NCBI GenBank assembly: GCA_963844695.1
Contig: CAWJPL010000001.1
Location: 49,039 to 113,038 of the forward strand
DNA length: 64,000 nt
Direction of reading: 5' to 3'
From: RYN-230 sp963844695
GTDB taxonomy: Bacteria > Actinomycetota > Actinomycetes > Streptosporangiales > Streptosporangiaceae
Shown: one piece after another, positions 1 to 9,365 of the stretch
Layout: each line of letters begins with the position of its first letter
Numbering within the stretch: position 1 is the stretch's first letter
Made by a program: the position numbers and the translations under genes
Notes under the pieces: generated by a model
Told to the model about the DNA's origin: nothing
The model's input: only the letters and a program-made list of their open reading frames with translations
Databases searched by the model: none

Positions 1-50
1 CTGGCACGCCCGCCAGCGATCCCAGGTCTCACATAGTGACAATCTCGCCC

Positions 51-1533
51 TCAGGCGAACCCGGGCCAGGTGTGTACCGGCTCGTTGCCGTGCATGAGCT
101 CGGTATAGCGCAGGGTCATCTGGCGCAGCGCCTCCGCGCGGTCCGCTCCGGTCTGCTCGCTGATGGCCCGGGTCGTGGCGATCTGCCAGGTGGCGCCGTT
201 CCGGCCGGTGAGGCAGCGCTGCTCGATGACGCCCAGCAGGCGGTCGGCGTCGAGCCAGATCGACGCCCCAGCGGCCAGGCCCTCGCGGGCCAGCGGCAGC
301 AGGCGGCGCAGCACCAGTTCGGCCACCGGGCGCCTCACCCAGCCCCGGCCAGTACAGCCGGGCGTCCAGCCCGTGCCGCGCGGCCTCATGCAGGTTCTCC
401 GCCGCCGTCGCGAAGGTCATCTGGGTCCAGACCGGCCGCTGCTCATCAGCCAGCGCCCGGACCAGCCCGTAGTAGAACGCCGCGTTCGCCATCACGTCCA
501 CGACCGTCGGCCCGGCCGGCAAGACCCGGTTCTCCACCCGCAGATGCGGCTGGCCGCCGACCACCGCGTAGACCGGACGGTTCCAGCGGTAGATCGTCCC
601 GTTGTGCAAGCTCATCTCAGCCAGCTGCGGAGTCGCCCCGCCGTCCAGCACGGCCAGCGGGTCCTCGTCCTCACAGATAGGCAGCAGCGCCGGGAAGTAA
701 CGCAGGTTCTCCTCGAACAAGTCGAACACCGAGGTGATCCACCGTTCGCCGAACCACACCCGCGGACGCACCCCCTGCTGCTTGAGCTCATCAGGCCGGG
801 TGTCGGTGGCCTGCTCGAACAAGGTGATCCGGGTCTCGTCCCACAGCTGCCGGCCGAACAGGAACGGGGAGTTGGCGGCCAGCGCGACCTGCACCCCGGC
901 GATGGCCTGCGCCGCGTTCCAGTAACTCGCGAACGCGTCCGGACTGACCTGGACGTGCAGCTGCACGCTCGTGCAGGCCGCCTCCGGCGTGATGCTGTCG
1001 GAGTGGGTGAGCAGGTGCTCGGCGCCGTCGATGGCGATGCGCATGTCCTCACCGCGGGCCGCGAAGATCTGCTCGTTCAGCACCCGGTAACGCGCGTTGG
1101 CCGACAGCGTCTCCTCGTGCATCTGCTCCTCGGCCAGCGTGGGCAGGATGCCGACCATGACCAGGCTGCTCCCGGTGCCGCGGGCCTTGGCGTCCGCGCC
1201 GTTCAGGCTGGCGCGGATCTCCTGCTCCAGGTCGGTAAGGGCGCTCTTTTCGAGCCGCCGGGGCGGCACGTTGATCTCGAGGTTGAACTGCCCGAGCTCG
1301 GTCGCCCAGGCCGGGTCGGCGATGACGTCGAGCACGGCCGCGTTGCGCATGGACGGCATCCCGTGCTCATCGACCAGGTTCAGCTCGATTTCCACGCCCA
1401 CCCGCGACGGGCTGGCCTCGAACCGGTGCTCGCGGAGCATCCGGGCGAACACGTCCAGCGAGCGCTGTACCTTCTCCCGGTACTTACGCCGGTCTTCGCC
1501 GCTGATCTTGATGGCCTGGATGTCGCGTCCCAT
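51..1533 (-). CDS. Glutamate-cysteine ligase family 2 (GCS2/YbdK-like) protein, frameshifted
   Basis: This is a carboxylate-amine ligase of the GCS2 superfamily, which joins glutamate to cysteine or another amine using ATP. From ATG 1533 the frame reads VGVEIEL near residue 45 and QFNLEINVPP near residue 82, both typical of the family. After about position 330 the homology moves to another frame, which carries RNGATWQ and ends HGNEPVHTWPGFA at 51. The uncorrected frame runs off the window edge without a stop. One surplus base in the C/G run near 328-330 explains the break, giving about 493 residues. It lies 48 bp after the response regulator on the same strand and may be the last gene of that operon. 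The substrate could be cysteine (as in EgtA) or another amine. Confidence 0.8.
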
Positions 1534-1581
1534 GGGGCCCCCGCTCGCTGGATGGGAAGCACCTACCCCGCAGCGGGCTAG

Positions 1582-2238
1582 TTAAGGGCTGGCGAGGCCC
1601 GCGTCGTGGGCGAGCAGCCCGGCCTGGGTGCGGTTCGCACAGCCCAGCTTCTCCAGCGTCCGTGAGACGTAGCCCTTGATGGTGGCTTCGGACAGGTACA
1701 GCCGCGCCGCGATCTGCGCGTTGGACAGGCCCTCCCCCAGGCCGGCCAGCACCTCGGCCTCCCGCTCGGTCAGCGTCGCGGCCAGCTCGCGGGCCCGGTC
1801 GCGGACCAGCTGGCTGTCGGCCGAGGCAGCGATCAGCCGCCGCGCGGCCGCCGGGGACAGCACCGTGTGCCCCTCCGCGGCCACCTGGACCAGGCCGATG
1901 AGGTCCTCCGGCGGGGTGGACTTGACCAGGAATCCCGCCGCGCCAGCCCGCAGCGCGCGCAGCACGTACTGGTCGGCGTCGAACGTGGTCAGCACGACCA
2001 CGGCGGGCGATGCGGCCAGCCTGCCGATGTGCTCGATCGCGGTCAGCCCGTCCATGCCCGGCATGCGCAGGTCCATGAGCACTACGTCGGGACGGGTACG
2101 GGTAACCGCCTCGACCCCGGCGGCCCCGTCGTGTGCCTCGGCGACGACCTCCACCGTGCCGCCCGACGTCAGGATGGTCCGCAGGTGCGCGCACACCATC
2201 GGCTCGTCATCCACGACCACGACCCGGATCATGGTCAT
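1582..2238 (-). CDS. NarL/LuxR-family response regulator
   Basis: This 218-residue response regulator has an N-terminal receiver domain (VVVVDDEP near residue 5, phosphoacceptor region DVVLMDLRMPGMDG near 55, and the conserved Lys in FLVKS near 105). A C-terminal LuxR-type helix-turn-helix follows (LTEREAEVLAGLGEGLSNAQIA, then ATIKGYVSRTLEKLG). The start is ATG 2238, because it overlaps the stop of the upstream kinase as ATGA, a sign of translational coupling. It should be phosphorylated by that kinase and regulate transcription, perhaps of the divergent YceI-ABC exporter genes; that target is inferred from position only. Confidence 0.93.
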   Translation of the reverse strand: MTMIRVVVVDDEPMVCAHLRTILTSGGTVEVVAEAHDGAAGVEAVTRTRPDVVLMDLRMPGMDGLTAIEHIGRLAASPAVVVLTTFDADQYVLRALRAGAAGFLVKSTPPEDLIGLVQVAAEGHTVLSPAAARRLIAASADSQLVRDRARELAATLTEREAEVLAGLGEGLSNAQIAARLYLSEATIKGYVSRTLEKLGCANRTQAGLLAHDAGLASP

Positions 2239-3480
2239 CCGACCGGCTCGGCCGTGGGCACGTAGGCGGGCAGTGTGGCCTCCACGCAGAATCCTCCGTC
2301 CGGCGCGGGGCCGGCCCGCAGCGTGCCGTGCACCAGCTCGACCCGCTGCCGCAGGTGGGCGAGCCCTAGGCCGGAGCCGGTCCCAGCCAGGCCGGAAAGA
2401 TCCACCGCGCGGGCGGCCGGGGCATTGCGCACCGCGAGCCGCACCTGGGCGTCGCCGTAGCTGACGTGCACGGTGACCCGCGCACCGGGCGCGTGCTTGC
2501 GCACGTTGGTCAGGGCCTCCCGGACGATGCGGTACGTGGTCCGCCCGACCACCGGCGAGGCCAGGGCCGGGTCGCCCTCCTCGGTCAGCTCGGCCGGAGT
2601 GCCCACGCTGACCGACTCGGCGACCAGTGCCGCCAGGCCGTCCGTCGATGGCGTCTCGTCGCCTTCCGGATGCGCGCGCAGGATCCCGACCAGGTCCCGC
2701 AGCTCGTCGAGGGCCTGGCAGCCGGTCACCCGCAGGTCCTCGGCCGCCCGCCGGGTCGCCTCGTCGGCGGCGGTCATCCGCAGCGCCCCGGCCTGCAGCA
2801 CCATCAGGCTGACCCGGTGCGTCACCACGTCGTGCATCTCGCCGGCCAGCCGGGCCCGTTCCTCGGTCCGGGCCTGCTCCGCGAGCAGGTACCGTTCCCG
2901 CTCGGCCCGGTCGGCCCGATCCCGCAGCGACTGCAGCAGGCGCGTGGCGGGCCCCGAAATACAGCGCCAGCAACGGCCCCACCAGGATGCGGAGCAGTCC
3001 GTTGCTGATGACCTCGACCGAGGGCTGCCAGGGCCGGCACACGATCACGGCCAGCACGGCGACGGCCAGGAACGCAACCCGCCGGTCCCCCCGGTAGTAG
3101 AAGGGTCCGTAGGCCGCGAGCGACGTGGCGAACGGCGCCCATATGTTGCCCATGTCGACGGGGGTCAGGGCACCGGCGGGGTGGATCAGCAGCGTGACCG
3201 CCAGCGTGAACGCGCCCAGGACGGCGATTACCAGCAGCGGCGCGCGGCGCCGGACGACCAGCGACAGGCAGGCGGCGGCCTGGATGCCCAGCAGGACCCA
3301 CGCCAGCGTCCCCGGATGAGCCGGCCACCAGGAGATCCCGACCAGCGTCGCGGTCGTGTCCAGCAGCACGAAGAAGACCGCGAGCCCCACGTCGAACGCG
3401 GTCCGGTGCCGGGACGGCCAGTGGTTCCCGGACCACCACTGGCGGCCTGACGGGCAGTGTTCCTCGCTCACGTGTTTCAC
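2235..3480 (-). CDS. NarL-type sensor histidine kinase, frameshifted
   Basis: The N-terminal half has several hydrophobic segments (for example LAVFFVLLDTTATLVGI and AVLGAFTLAVTLLI) and resembles the membrane sensor of DesK/NarX-like actinobacterial kinases. The HisKA_3 box EMHDVVTHRVSLMVLQ holds the phosphoacceptor His. The ATPase domain follows, with the N-box REALTNVRKHAPG and the glycine-rich GTGSGLGLAHLRQR. The membrane part and the catalytic part lie in different frames. The switch is near 2943-2950, where YFGARH should continue as TRLLQSLRDRADRAERERYL. The stop overlaps the regulator start (ATGA). A GTG at 3480 was taken as the start; an in-frame GTG a few codons later is also possible. 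Confidence 0.85.
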
Positions 3481-3632
3481 GCTACGTCAGCGCGGCGCCG
3501 CCAGCCCCGGCCGCGCGCACCTTCGTCGGGGCAGGAACCTACGAAAGTCGTATCCGGCCGCCGGCGAGCAGCCGTTGGTCGGGCCGGGACCCGACCGGCT
3601 ACCCTGGCCCCGGGTGGCCCGCCGACCCTGGA

Positions 3633-4160
3633 ATGGGGGGCATGGAAACCACACCAGCACAAGCGGCAACGAAACTCCGGCTCGGCCGGTACGACATCGA
3701 CCCGGCCGCCTCGGCCGTCCGGTTCCGGACCCGGCACCTGTTCGGGCTCGCCCCGGTGCGCGGCCGCTTCCAGATCCGGGCCGGGACCGTCGACATAACC
3801 GAGCCGGCCAGCGAGTCGAGAGTCTCCGTGGAGATCGACACCGCGAGCCTGAACTCCAGGAACCCGGCGCGGGACGCCAGCGTCCGGTCGGCCCGATTCC
3901 TGGATGCGAGCCGGTACCCGGTGATGGTGTTCGTTGGGGAAAAAATGGACGGTCAGGATCTGCTGGGCACACTGACGGTGGGCGCGGTGGCCCGCCCGGT
4001 CCGCCTGCCGGTGCAGGTGTCGGACGTATCGGCCGGCTCGTTCACCGCCCAGGGCTCCGTGCGCCTGGACCGGACCGAGTTCGGCGTGACCGCGTCCCCC
4101 GGGCTGGCCGCGCGCTACCTCGACGTGTCATTGGAGGTCCGGTGCGTGGCGCGGTCGTAG
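3633..4160 (+). CDS. YceI family protein
   Basis: This 175-residue protein matches the YceI lipocalin-like family throughout: RYDIDPAASAVRFRTRHLFG at the start, a VSVEIDTASLNSRNPARDA segment, FLDASRYPVMVF, and the late DRTEFGVTA signature. YceI proteins bind isoprenoid-like amphiphiles, and many are periplasmic; no signal peptide is visible here, so this one is probably cytoplasmic. The start is either ATG 3633 or ATG 3642, and the G-run between them is too close to 3642 to act as its ribosome site. The next gene starts inside its last codons, so YceI and the ABC exporter are probably cotranscribed. Confidence 0.88.
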   Translation: MGGMETTPAQAATKLRLGRYDIDPAASAVRFRTRHLFGLAPVRGRFQIRAGTVDITEPASESRVSVEIDTASLNSRNPARDASVRSARFLDASRYPVMVFVGEKMDGQDLLGTLTVGAVARPVRLPVQVSDVSAGSFTAQGSVRLDRTEFGVTASPGLAARYLDVSLEVRCVARS

Positions 4161-5188
4161 TAGAGGATCTGGCCAAGAGCTACGGCAGCGTGCCCGCGCT
4201 GCGCGGGATCAGCTTCACCGTCGGCGCGGGCGAGATCTTCGCGCTGCTGGGGCCGAACGGCGCCGGGAAGACCACGACGCTGGAGATCCTGGAGGGGTTC
4301 CGGGCCCGGGACGCCGGGCGGGCCGAGGTGCTGGGCCTCGATCCCGGTGAGCGGGCGACGGGCCGCGAACTGCGGGAGCGGATCGGGCTGGTTCTGCAGG
4401 ACATCGCGGTCGAGCCGTACCTGACGGTGCGCGAGACCATCGCCCGCAACGCGGGCTACTACCCCGCACCGCGAGGCGTCGACGAGGTGATCGCCCTGGT
4501 CGGCCTGGCCGGGCAGGAGCGGACCAAGGTGCGGAACCTGTCCGGGGGCCGCAAACGCCGCCTGGACCTGGGCCTGGGGCTGATCGGTGATCCGGAACTG
4601 CTGTTCCTGGACGAGCCGACCACCGGGTTCGACCCGGCGGCGCGGCGGGACGCGTGGCAGCTCGTGCGCAGCCTGCGCGACTCCGGAACCACGATCCTGC
4701 TCACCACGCACTACATGGAGGAGGCCCAGGCGCTGGCCGACCAGGTGGCGGTGCTGTCCGACGGCCAGGTAGTGGCCCAGGGGACGCTGGCGGACATCGG
4801 CGGGCGGGCCGCCGCCCAGACCCAGATCCGTTTCGCGCTCCCGGGCGGATGCCTGGCCGCGGATCTCCCGGCCTGGGCCCGGCCGCCAGTGGACCCGGCG
4901 GCCGACCCGGCCGCGGAGCCGGAACCAGGTGACCTGGTCACGGTGGCGGTCAGTGAGCCGACCCGAGCCCTGCACGAGCTGACCAGCTGGGCGCTGCACC
5001 GTGGCCTGGTCCTGGACCAGCTCACGGTCGAACCGCCCAGCCTCGAAGACGTCTACCTGAGACTGACCAGCCCTGGCGCAGCGGCTCCGGCAGGCGAAGA
5101 AGAGGCCGACGACACGCGGGCCGGCCGCACCCGGGCCGGTGCCAGACGGGCCGACCGCAAACGAGCCAGGGAAAGGACCAGGACATGA
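4142..5188 (+). CDS. ABC-2 type exporter ATP-binding subunit (DrrA-like)
   Basis: This is the ATPase of a drug- or lipid-type ABC exporter, 348 residues long. Motifs in order are Walker A GPNGAGKTTT (near residue 37), Q-loop VLQDIAVEPYLTVRE, signature NLSGGRKRRLDLGLGL, Walker B LLFLDEPTTGFDP and the switch TTHYMEEAQ. The C-terminal 110 residues form the variable domain common in DrrA-like subunits, ending in an Arg/Ala-rich tail. The start is GTG 4142, just after a GGAGG at 4133-4137, giving a 19-bp overlap with yceI. It ends in an ATGA overlap with the permease gene, its obvious partner. Confidence 0.92.
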   Translation: MRGAVVVEDLAKSYGSVPALRGISFTVGAGEIFALLGPNGAGKTTTLEILEGFRARDAGRAEVLGLDPGERATGRELRERIGLVLQDIAVEPYLTVRETIARNAGYYPAPRGVDEVIALVGLAGQERTKVRNLSGGRKRRLDLGLGLIGDPELLFLDEPTTGFDPAARRDAWQLVRSLRDSGTTILLTTHYMEEAQALADQVAVLSDGQVVAQGTLADIGGRAAAQTQIRFALPGGCLAADLPAWARPPVDPAADPAAEPEPGDLVTVAVSEPTRALHELTSWALHRGLVLDQLTVEPPSLEDVYLRLTSPGAAAPAGEEEADDTRAGRTRAGARRADRKRARERTRT

Positions 5189-5968
5189 CGGCGACGACCG
5201 GCCGGACGCAGCGGCGTGATCTCGCCCTGCTCTGGCACCAGATCCGCTACGAGCAGCTGTCGTTCTGGCGCAACCCGCAGAGCGCGTTCTTCACGTTCGT
5301 GTTCCCCGTCGTGATCATCGTCCTGTTCGGCGCGCTGTTCCACGGCGTAGGCCGGAGCTCTTACTTCTACGGGCTGTCGGCCCTGCAGTACTACGTGCCG
5401 ACGATCGCCGCGGTCTCGGTGCTGGGCGCCTGCTACAGCCAGCTCGCCATCGTGCTGTCCACCCGGCGGCAGAACGGGATCCTCAAGCGGATCCGGGCCA
5501 CGCCGCTGCCCGGCCTGGACCTACTTCCTCGGCTTGCTGGCCCACTGCATCGTGGTCAGCGTGGTGGACATCGCGCTCATCGTGGGCGTCGGCCGGCTGT
5601 TCGGCGTGCCGCTGCCCACCCACTGGGCCGCGATCGCCCTCGCCCTCGTGCTCGGCGCGGCCTGTTTCTGCGCGCTGGGCGTCGCGGTGGCGTCCCTGAT
5701 CCGCAACGCGGAGGCCGCCCCGGCCGTCGTGCAGCTGGTCTTGTTCCCGCTGGTGTTCATCTCGGGCACCTACCTCCCGATCCACTCGCAGGTGATCCAG
5801 CGCATCACCGGGGTCTTGCCGGTGCGGCCGTTCAACGAAGCCCTGATGGGCCCGTTCGCGCAGCACACCGGGTTCGACTGGGGCGCCCTCGGCGTCCTGC
5901 TGGCGTGGGGCGTGCTCGGCGGGCTTATCGCGGTCCGCCGGTTCCGCTGGGATCCCCGGGCGGGCTGA
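5185..5968 (+). CDS. ABC-2 type exporter permease (DrrB-like), frameshifted
   Basis: This is the membrane partner of the preceding ATPase. It begins MTATTGRTQRRDLALLWHQI and has the usual N-terminal amphipathic region, then membrane segments FFTFVFPVVIIVLFGALF and YYVPTIAAVSVLGACYSQLA, and STRRQNGILKRIRATPLP, a hallmark loop of the ABC2_membrane family. Near 5512-5518 the frame changes. PAWTYFLGLLAHCIVVSVVD and the remaining membrane segments, through FNEALMGPF to the stop at 5968, are in another frame. One surplus C in a GCCCGG context accounts for it. The corrected length is about 260 residues, normal for the family. Confidence 0.88.
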
Positions 5969-6042
5969 CGGTTGCGGGCCCCGCGTACCGGCCCGGCCGG
6001 GGTCGCAGCCCCGGCCGGGCTGGCCGTCTCCGCCGGGACGGG

Positions 6043-7038
6043 TCAGAGGCCGCTGGGGAAGGTGATGGAGGCCGGGGAGACGAGTGGCTTCCCCACCTCC
6101 AGCTGGATCTGGGCGTGCTTCTCCAGCGGGATGTTGCGGGGGTTGCCCCGGTAGACCTGGTGGTTGTAGATCGCAGTCACCGGGCCGCGGGCCGGGCCCA
6201 CCTGGTCCGGGCCCAGCGGCTGGCCCCAGATGTCGAAGAAGTCCCCCAGTGTGTAGGTACGGTGCACCGGGGACTCGATGTGGATGATCCCGTCGGCGGC
6301 GTGCGTGTGCAGCCAGTAGAAGCAGCTGCCGCTGGCGATAAAGGGGCCGGTCGGCGTGTTCTCGGCCTGGGCGCCGGGGATGCCGATACCCGCCGGGATC
6401 TGCCGGGCGGCGCCGTTCACGAACACCGTCAGGTGCGCGTGGATGTGGTACACCAACTGCTCGGTGGTGTCGCAGCTGATCCCGTCCACGGTCTTCCCGG
6501 TGGCCTTGGTGGCCGTGCTGGCCAGCGCGGGCGCCGACGGGACCGGCACGGCCTCCGGGCCGTTGGGGCCGGGTGAAGGCATCGGCTTCAGCGTGCCCAG
6601 CGTGCTGAGCGAGGCCAGCTTGAGCTTCGGCGCCCCTCCGGTGGCGCTGGCCGGGCTGCCGCTGTTGCTGGTGACAGCCAGGGTGATGGCCACCGCGGCG
6701 ATGATCACGACGACGGCCGCGCCGATCCCGACGAGCCAGTTGCGGCGCCGCTTACGGGCGGCTTCGCGGGCCCGCATCTCGGCGACCCTGGCCCGGGCCG
6801 CGGCCCCCCGCGCCTTGGCTTCGCGGGGCTTGGTCCCGCCAGTCTGGCCCCGCCGGCCTGGGCCCGGCCTGGCCTGCCCCGCCGGTCCTGCCGGGCTTGC
6901 CCCGCCGGCTTGGCTCCGCCCCTGGCCGCATCCGCCGCTGGCCGAGCCGCTGCCGCCGGAGCCGCCGCCGGAGCCTGAGCCGCGTCCGCCCGAGCCGCCC
7001 CGGCCCGAGCGGCCCTTCCCCCCGGTCCCACTGGACAC
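6043..7038 (-). CDS. Single-pass membrane protein with HIHAHL extracytoplasmic domain, unknown function
   Basis: I do not recognise a characterised family. The first ~75 residues are a Gly/Ser/Arg-rich low-complexity stretch, followed by a basic helix (RAREAARKRRRNW) and one membrane segment (LVGIGAAVVVIIAAVAITLAV, trimmed). The outer part of about 200 residues carries YHIHAHLTVFVNG, CFYWLHTHAADGIIHIESP, and a C-terminal ITFPSGL. The clustered histidines and two cysteines suggest metal or small-ligand binding outside the cell. GTG 7038 is preferred over an upstream in-frame ATG because AGGAGA lies six bases before it. It is convergent with the ABC permease. Confidence 0.7.
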   Translation of the reverse strand: MSSGTGGKGRSGRGGSGGRGSGSGGGSGGSGSASGGCGQGRSQAGGASPAGPAGQARPGPGRRGQTGGTKPREAKARGAAARARVAEMRAREAARKRRRNWLVGIGAAVVVIIAAVAITLAVTSNSGSPASATGGAPKLKLASLSTLGTLKPMPSPGPNGPEAVPVPSAPALASTATKATGKTVDGISCDTTEQLVYHIHAHLTVFVNGAARQIPAGIGIPGAQAENTPTGPFIASGSCFYWLHTHAADGIIHIESPVHRTYTLGDFFDIWGQPLGPDQVGPARGPVTAIYNHQVYRGNPRNIPLEKHAQIQLEVGKPLVSPASITFPSGL

Positions 7039-7256
7039 GTGATCTTCTCCTCTGCCCTGTCCGCTCACCCTAGCCAACCCGGCCCCTCACCAGGAGACAC
7101 GAGCCGTCCCCGCCTCCGGTTCCCGTGGTCTTCTTGTTGGCGGTCAATTTCTGACCCTGGGCAGCCCCCCTTTTTGACCGTGATCATGGAAGCCTGCCGC
7201 GCGCCCAGCGCGGCGCCCGAGGCGGCACTCCGGCCGGGCGCCGGTAGATTCGCGTC

Positions 7257-7763
7257 GTGGCTGAGAACCGCTGGGTGGTTCGCCGGGCTACGGCGGAGGA
7301 CGGGTCGTTTCTGGCCGACATGCTGGTCGAGGCGGCCAACTGGTCAGCGGAGTGGAAGAAGAAGAGCCGCCGCCGGGTGCTCTCGGCGCCCGCGACGGCG
7401 CATTACGTCGCCGGCTGGCCCCGTGATACCGATCTGGGCGTGATCGCCGAGGCGGACGGGGCGCCGGTTGGCGCGGCCTGGCTCCGCTTCCTTCCCGCGG
7501 CCGACCCGGGATACGGGTTCGTGGCTGACGACGTACCCGAACTGACGATCGGGGTGGCCGCGGACTGGCGCGGCCGGGGCGTGGGCCGGGCCCTGCTGCG
7601 GGCCCTGGCCGGGCAGGCCCGTTCGGCCGGCATCCGGCAGATCAGCCTCAGCGTCGAACGGAAGAACTTCGCCCAGCAGCTGTACCTCTCCGAGGGCTAC
7701 CGGGTCGTGGACTCCAGCGACGCGCAGTCCGACACCATGGTCAAGGATCTGGCGCCCGGTTAG
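7257..7763 (+). CDS. GNAT family N-acetyltransferase
   Basis: This 168-residue protein covers a single Gcn5-related acetyltransferase fold. The acetyl-CoA-binding motif A is VAADWRGRGVGRALLRALAG near residues 100-118, preceded by the strand ELTIG. The C-terminal motif YLSEGYRVV is also typical. The substrate cannot be predicted. It starts with GTG 7257 and its last bases overlap the stop of the convergent MarR gene, so the two transcripts run into each other. Confidence 0.88.
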   Translation: MAENRWVVRRATAEDGSFLADMLVEAANWSAEWKKKSRRRVLSAPATAHYVAGWPRDTDLGVIAEADGAPVGAAWLRFLPAADPGYGFVADDVPELTIGVAADWRGRGVGRALLRALAGQARSAGIRQISLSVERKNFAQQLYLSEGYRVVDSSDAQSDTMVKDLAPG

Positions 7764-8209
7764 CCGGACTCGTGAGGACCGAGCATCCGTTCCAGCAGCG
7801 CTTGCACCTGGCGTTGCTCGGCCGGATCGAGTCCGCTGGTCAGCGGGGACAGCGACCGCCGGACCTGGGCGTGGAGACGTTCGGCCAGGGCTGCCCCGGC
7901 GGGGCTGATGAACACGTCCACGGCGCGGCCGTCGTGGGCGTTGGGGCCCCGTTCGAGAAGCCCCCGCTTCTCGGCGCGGTCGACCAGCCCGGTCATGGTG
8001 GATTTCTCCAGCCCCAGGTAGTCGGCCAGCCTGGTCATCCTGACCCGCCGGTCCCGCAGGATCCCGAGCACCCGCAGTTGGGTGAGGGACAGGTCGTGTT
8101 CGGCGCCCACCTTGCTCAGCACGGCCATGGTCACGAAGGAGACCTGGACGAGCGCGTCGACCAGGCCCTCCTGAGCGATGGCGCGGGGCGGTTCTTCTGG
8201 CGTGGCCAC
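7760..8209 (-). CDS. MarR family transcriptional regulator
   Basis: This 149-residue winged-helix regulator has the usual MarR layout: an N-terminal dimerisation helix, LSLTQLRVLGILRDR, the recognition helix region LADYLGLEKSTMTGLVDRAEKRGLL, the wing PNAHDGRAVDVFISPAG, and C-terminal dimerisation helices. It starts at GTG 8209. It is divergent from the oxidoreductase gene at 8287, with two near-identical operator-like elements in between, so it very likely represses itself and that gene until an aromatic or electrophilic ligand binds. The ligand is not known. Confidence 0.9.
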   Translation of the reverse strand: MATPEEPPRAIAQEGLVDALVQVSFVTMAVLSKVGAEHDLSLTQLRVLGILRDRRVRMTRLADYLGLEKSTMTGLVDRAEKRGLLERGPNAHDGRAVDVFISPAGAALAERLHAQVRRSLSPLTSGLDPAEQRQVQALLERMLGPHESG

Positions 8210-8230
8210 CTCCGGAGCCTACTTGACTCG

Positions 8231-8270
8231 GTTCGTAATACCAACTAATTTTAGTTCGTATTACCAACTA
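8231..8270. promoter_or_regulatory. Twin palindromic MarR-type operator
   Basis: Two copies of a 17-bp element (GTTCGTAATACCAACTA at 8231-8247 and GTTCGTATTACCAACTA at 8254-8270) differ at one base and repeat every 23 bp, about two helical turns. The first 15 bp of each copy are nearly palindromic (GTTNGTA then TACNAAC). They lie between the divergent MarR and oxidoreductase genes in a locally AT-rich stretch, which suits binding of two MarR dimers over the promoters. Confidence 0.75.
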
Positions 8271-8286
8271 TATTGTGGAGATCATC

Positions 8287-9253
8287 ATGAAGGCTGCTGT
8301 CGTTTCCTCGTTCGACACCGCCCCCCGCTACGAGGAGTTCCCCGCCCCCATCCCGGCTGGGGACGACGACATGGTCGTCGACGTGATCGCGGCGGGGCTG
8401 CACCCGCGGGTCCGGTCGCAGGCCAACGGGTCGCACTACACCAGCACCGGCGAACTGCCGCTCGTACCGGGCATCGACGGTGTGGGACGCGGCGCGGACG
8501 GGCTGCTGCGCTACTTCGTCCTCCCGGACACGCGCGTGGGCGCGATGGCTGAGCAGGCCGTCATCGACACCCGGCGCAGCATCGTGCTGCCCGAGGACGC
8601 CGACCCGATCGCGGTCGCCGCGGCCATGAACCCGGCCATGTCCTCCTGGGTCGCGCTGCGCCAGCGGGTGCCGTTCCGGGCCGGGCAGAACGTCCTCGTC
8701 CTCGGGGCCACCGGGAACGCCGGCCAGATGGCCGTGCAGATCGCGAAGCGTCTCGGCGCGCAGCAGGTCGTCGCGGCCGGGCGCAACGCCAGCCGGCTGG
8801 CTGGCCTGCCCGCCCTCGGCGCCACCGGCACCGTGCTGCTCGACGGGGACGCTGACCGCGCCGCCCGCCGGCTCGGCGAGGCGGCCGCCGAGGTCGACGT
8901 CGTGATCGACTACCTCTGGGGCGAACCCGCCGCCGCCGCGATGGCCGCCCTCGTCACCGGGCGCGCCGACCGCGGCCAGCCCCTGGCCTGGATCCAGATC
9001 GGGTCGGTCGCCGGACCCACCGCGGCGATCCCCTCCGCTGCGCTGCGCGCCGCCCGCCTCCAGATCGTCGGCAGCGGGCAAGGCTCGGTCAGCACCCGGG
9101 AGATCCTCGCCGAACTGCCCGCCCTCGCCCAGGAGATCACCGGAGGAAGCCTTCGAGATCGACGCGCGGCCCACGTCACTCACCGACGTCGAGCAGGCCT
9201 GGGCCGACGCGCCCGGCACCGCCCAGCGCATCGTCATCACTCCGCAGTCCTAG
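8287..9253 (+). CDS. Zinc-type alcohol dehydrogenase/quinone oxidoreductase-like protein, frameshifted
   Basis: This medium-chain dehydrogenase/reductase homologue starts at ATG 8287 after GGAG at 8277-8280. Its cofactor-binding motif is LVLGATGNAGQMAVQIAKRLGA near residue 140, the glycine-rich loop of the quinone-oxidoreductase branch. No Zn-ligand Cys cluster is visible. Near 9143 the frame is lost. The family-like C-terminus (EAFEIDARPTSLTDVEQAW and then RIVITPQS) lies in another frame and ends at 9253, consistent with one missing base. Divergent transcription from a MarR gene with shared operators suggests it detoxifies a reactive carbonyl or quinone that the regulator senses. Confidence 0.83.
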
Positions 9254-9321
9254 CGCTGGAACTGGGACGGGGCCCGGGCTGGCTCGGAACCCGGGGCTAG
9301 CTCCGAACCCGGGACCAGGTC

Positions 9322-9350
9322 CGGCCGGTCCGCCCCTGTCCGGCCGGCCG
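9322..9350. terminator. Possible bidirectional terminator-like hairpin
   Basis: Two copies of the self-complementary CCGGCCGG flank about 11 bases between the convergent genes ending at 9253 and 9366. They could form a GC-rich hairpin stopping transcription from both sides. There is no T-tract, so this rests on structure and position only. Confidence 0.35.
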
Positions 9351-9365
9351 GGCCTGGTTCGCGTG

